Below are positions 61,701 through 64,000 of a stretch of DNA of 64,000 bases, piece by piece. The position numbers were made by a program, and so were the translations under genes. Source of the stretch: Hypsibius dujardini (Eukaryota; Tardigrada; Eutardigrada; Parachela; Hypsibiidae); the NCBI GenBank assembly GCA_001579985.1, contig LRSR01008901.1, forward strand, positions 1-64,000, in the 5' to 3' direction. Position 1 is the stretch's first letter. Each line of letters opens with the position of its first letter. The notes under the pieces are model-generated. The model was not told the DNA's origin, did no database searches, and worked only from the letters and a program-made list of their open reading frames with translations.

Positions 61701-62996
61701 CGGCGCTGCGGTGCATATTCCCGCATGGGGCTTCGTCACAATCTGTCCGCGAATCGGCATCAATTCCGGTTTGGGTTTCATTCTGAATTTGCCTACCTGG
61801 CTTGCGTAACTTTCAAGCACCCAACTTGCAGTTTTGCCATTGCAGGATTCATAGCGGCTGGAGTCGCGGGGATTCGTGCACCACGCTACTGCTTGTGGGT
61901 ATTTTTAAGTAGGGCGGGAAACCAACTCGAACGGTTCTACTGTCGATTGCCCGAGCAATAGCCAACCACTTTCATTAGTTTCCCTAAAATATATACTAAC
62001 AATTATTATATAATTTACATTGTCACAAAATGCGGGTTTGAAAAAAATAGGCATGAATTCGTAAAACTGCTGTCCTGTCGTACCTGGCATGCCATAAAAG
62101 GTGTAAATGTGGAGTTATTGAATCTTCAGCAACCTCAGTGGGCGTTGTTTTCTAACATTGTTGAGTAGTCCTACTAAGGTATTGATCAGCATTCAAGAAA
62201 GTCTCGAAAGTTGCCAGGCGCATTAACTGTTGAAAGACTTTAAAGACTCACCGTCGAATCGTTTAAATCCGAATCTTTCTGGACTGACTGTTGACCGAAA
62301 TTGTCCCTATACGCGGGATTCCCCAAGCATGAACTATAACAGAGCTTGCGCTTGCTAGTGTGCTATTTATGATTAAATTACAAACTATTAAGTAAATTAT
62401 AAAATTGATAGCGCCGCAAACCATAATACGGCAGTTTTGATAACCCAAAATAAGTTTTTCAATCAAATGTTTTTCAATAAATTTAAAGTGATCGCTATGA
62501 TTTTTCTTTTGGTAGATTCGGGGATACAATGAATACAGCGAGCCGCATGGAATCACATGGAGCGGGTCAGTTGCCTGCATTTTTTTGTCCTTTAGAAGTC
62601 CATTGCGCCTTATTCTGTACCCATTTAAAGATAGGCAACACCCATGCTTGGTTTGTGTACTACAATAAACCTAAACCTATCTGTAGCTAACAAGATCCAC
62701 GTGTCGTCATCGACTTACAAACTGGTTGAAGAAGCAAGACTGCGCACGAACGACGCAGAACTTGACCAGCTGGTTTTCAAAGCCAGAGGACTCGTTCCCA
62801 TCAAAGTAAGACATTTCGTTTTGCTACTGTATGTTAACCGCTATGCTCATAACTCCCGGTACTGCTTTCGCCTGTTTCATCATGCTGATATTAAAACGTT
62901 TGTTGATCATCTCCTCTCTGTCAATAGGGAAAGGGATTGGTGAATACTTTCTGGTTATCATCTTCAGCAGCTAACGACCACCAGATGACCGTTTGA
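55800..62996 (+). CDS. Receptor guanylyl cyclase 3, 20 exons, 1034 aa
   Basis: Exons: 55800-56190, 56314-56355, 56842-57174, 57326-57408, 57486-57563, 57681-57818, 57915-57965, 58074-58244, 58570-58708, 58953-59028, 59099-59324, 60030-60206, 60278-60539, 60910-61192, 61273-61492, 61621-61768, 61846-61894, 62516-62565, 62687-62805, 62928-62996. Exon lengths equal those of GC-1 and GC-2 except exon 11, which is 3 nt shorter (KLEQLG against KLLDQLG), so the frame is open. Domains and cyclase residues (FSDIPAFG, ETINDSYV, RYCLFGD, NTASRME) are kept. Intron 8 starts with GC rather than GT (GAG|gcaagt) and contains a MITE. Intron 11 has another MITE, and intron 13 is about 1.3 kb shorter than in the others. 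Probably functional if the GC-AG intron is spliced. Confidence 0.92.
58261..58510. mobile_element. MITE with GAGGTGAAAC / GTTTTACCTC ends in GC-3 intron 8
   Basis: Inverted arms of about 48 bp include TTTAATTCGGCAAACTGGC and AAAATCGCTTT. GTA borders both sides. GC-1 and GC-2 have the uninterrupted site (CACCGTA followed by CTGTACGA in GC-2), so it entered after the duplication. Confidence 0.88.
59382..59907. mobile_element. G/C-skewed MITE with GCAGTTTT...AAGGTGGGC ends in GC-3 intron 11
   Basis: GCAGTTTTTAAAAGGTGGGC at the left is inverted at the right as GCCCACCTTCTAAAACTGC. The left arm is G-rich with a directly repeated unit of about 40 bp (GGGTGTGAGTTGTGGTGGTT); the right arm is C-rich. 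Absent from GC-1 and GC-2. Confidence 0.88.
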
Positions 62997-63864
62997 GTTT
63001 GCACGCCGAATACTACTGTACCGGAGTAATACGATAACTGCCACAGTTGAACCGCAACAGCCCAGCAGCTTATCTATTTCAAATTTTGCTCCCCTTGTAA
63101 ATTCTCGTATTTCGAGCAAATCGCATTCAATGACATTGAAGAGCTACGCACGAACAAAACGAACTCTGCCGATTCATATAAAATTGCCTTGACCTGTTTT
63201 TTTTTACTCCTGAGACGCCGCAAGGAGTTATTTTTTCCCAAACATACAGGAAGTCATAAGTGTCGTTTTTAACAAGTTTTACTCTTCACAGCGGGTTTTC
63301 ATGACTCTCGAGTACTGATAGACAAAATATTGTCTAATTTTTGCTGTCAAAAAAATTATTTTCAAACGAAATGAACTGTTCTCTTAAGACCACAATTCGA
63401 CTCATTTTATTTTCCCCCAAGGTATTTTCACGAATCGTTTGTACACCGGACGCAGTACTACTCCTTCGGTATTCCCGACCTTGCCAGCGTGCCACTTGAC
63501 TCATTCGGTTCCCCGGATATTGAGTAACCGGAATATCGTTTAATTGGTATATCTAAATTTCAGTTCTTCATTAGGGTTCTTCGTGTACTGCACAGGACAC
63601 TATTTTTATGCCAACCGCTGCTGAAGGATCGCTTGCTAATCCCAACAAATCATCATAAACGGAAATTACACCATCTTGCTCATTGGCACGACGACAATTA
63701 AACATCCTGCCCTTACAATAGCTTATTCTATCGTTTTCGACATAAATAGCTCTTGTTTTGACTCCTTTGTTGTGGTGCCTTTTTCTTCCATTTAGTTCAT
63801 TTTCCAAGAAGTATCTTCTCGATACAGTTGTCTGCCAAGACATTATTCTTTTACAAAGAGAAGT
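62997..63864. other. Repeated spacer after GC-3
   Basis: Fourth copy of the block that precedes Ly6 first exons, following the cyclase stop as in the GC-2 unit. No gene seen within it. Confidence 0.7.
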
Positions 63865-63929
63865 ATGGAATTTATCGGTAAATCAGCATCTTTTGTGCTG
63901 GTCATACTGGCACTCTGAACGTACAGTAA
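63865..63929 (+). pseudogene. Ly6-D first exon, broken, at window edge
   Basis: The signal-peptide exon starts at ATG (MEFIGKSASFVLVILAL) but meets a TGA at 63916-63918, and the donor context differs (TACA|gtaatt against TACG|gtaatt). Exons 2 and 3 would lie beyond the window. It is probably a pseudogene unless another start is used. Confidence 0.7.
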
Positions 63930-64000
63930 TTATGCGTATTGAAATACTATACTGGATATATGGTTTTAGAAAATTCGGCACTGGTTCCATATTGTACATC

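Noticed and set aside
13-64000. Search for CRISPR arrays, rRNA and tRNA genes
   Set aside because: No regularly spaced direct repeats with unique spacers, no rRNA-like stretch and no convincing tRNA were recognised; the genome is eukaryotic.

Overview
This window is animal nuclear DNA: AT-rich, with spliceosomal GT-AG introns and metazoan gene families (receptor guanylyl cyclases, a rhodopsin-type GPCR, Ly6/uPAR three-finger proteins). The species cannot be fixed from the sequence; I infer only an invertebrate. No rRNA, tRNA or CRISPR array was recognised. Exon models were built by eye from splice signals, reading phase and comparison of paralogous copies.

Region 1 (1-15.8 kb) holds a head-to-head gene pair between TATACTTA-type simple-repeat tracts. 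On the minus strand (9136 to 1519) is a 14-exon gene of about 1,060 codons with a P-loop ATPase core of SF3/DUF927 type and a C-terminal Cys/His cluster. On the plus strand (9892-13727) is an 8-exon, 590-aa transposase of the KDZ (Kyakuja-Dileera-Zisupton) group, whose exon phases all agree. They share a 755-bp intergenic region that carries a small inverted-repeat element with an 8-bp target duplication. I infer a two-gene DNA transposon, or a domesticated pair derived from one; no outer terminal repeats were found.

Region 2 (15.8-21.5 kb) is mostly unassigned DNA with palindromic elements, one hypothetical minus-strand ORF (19378-19830) and a TA-flanked MITE.

Region 3 (21.5-64 kb) is a segmentally duplicated array. 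Three receptor guanylyl cyclase genes (GC-1 23530-32177, GC-2 36361-46166, GC-3 55800-62996) each have 20 exons and an open frame (1035, 1035 and 1034 aa). Before GC-1 lie the last two exons of a GPCR gene, and before GC-2 a decayed copy of them. After each cyclase comes a conserved intergenic block leading to Ly6-type exons: a relic (33017), intact Ly6-A (47183-48125), truncated Ly6-B (49147-49715), pseudogene Ly6-C (52325-53280) and a broken first exon (63865). Introns and spacers hold many MITEs, two solo LTRs and fold-back elements; several have a matching empty site in a sister copy, which orders the insertions relative to the duplications.

The array would encode membrane cGMP-producing receptors, part of a 7TM receptor and GPI-anchored or secreted three-finger proteins. 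That they share one signalling pathway is only a guess from linkage.
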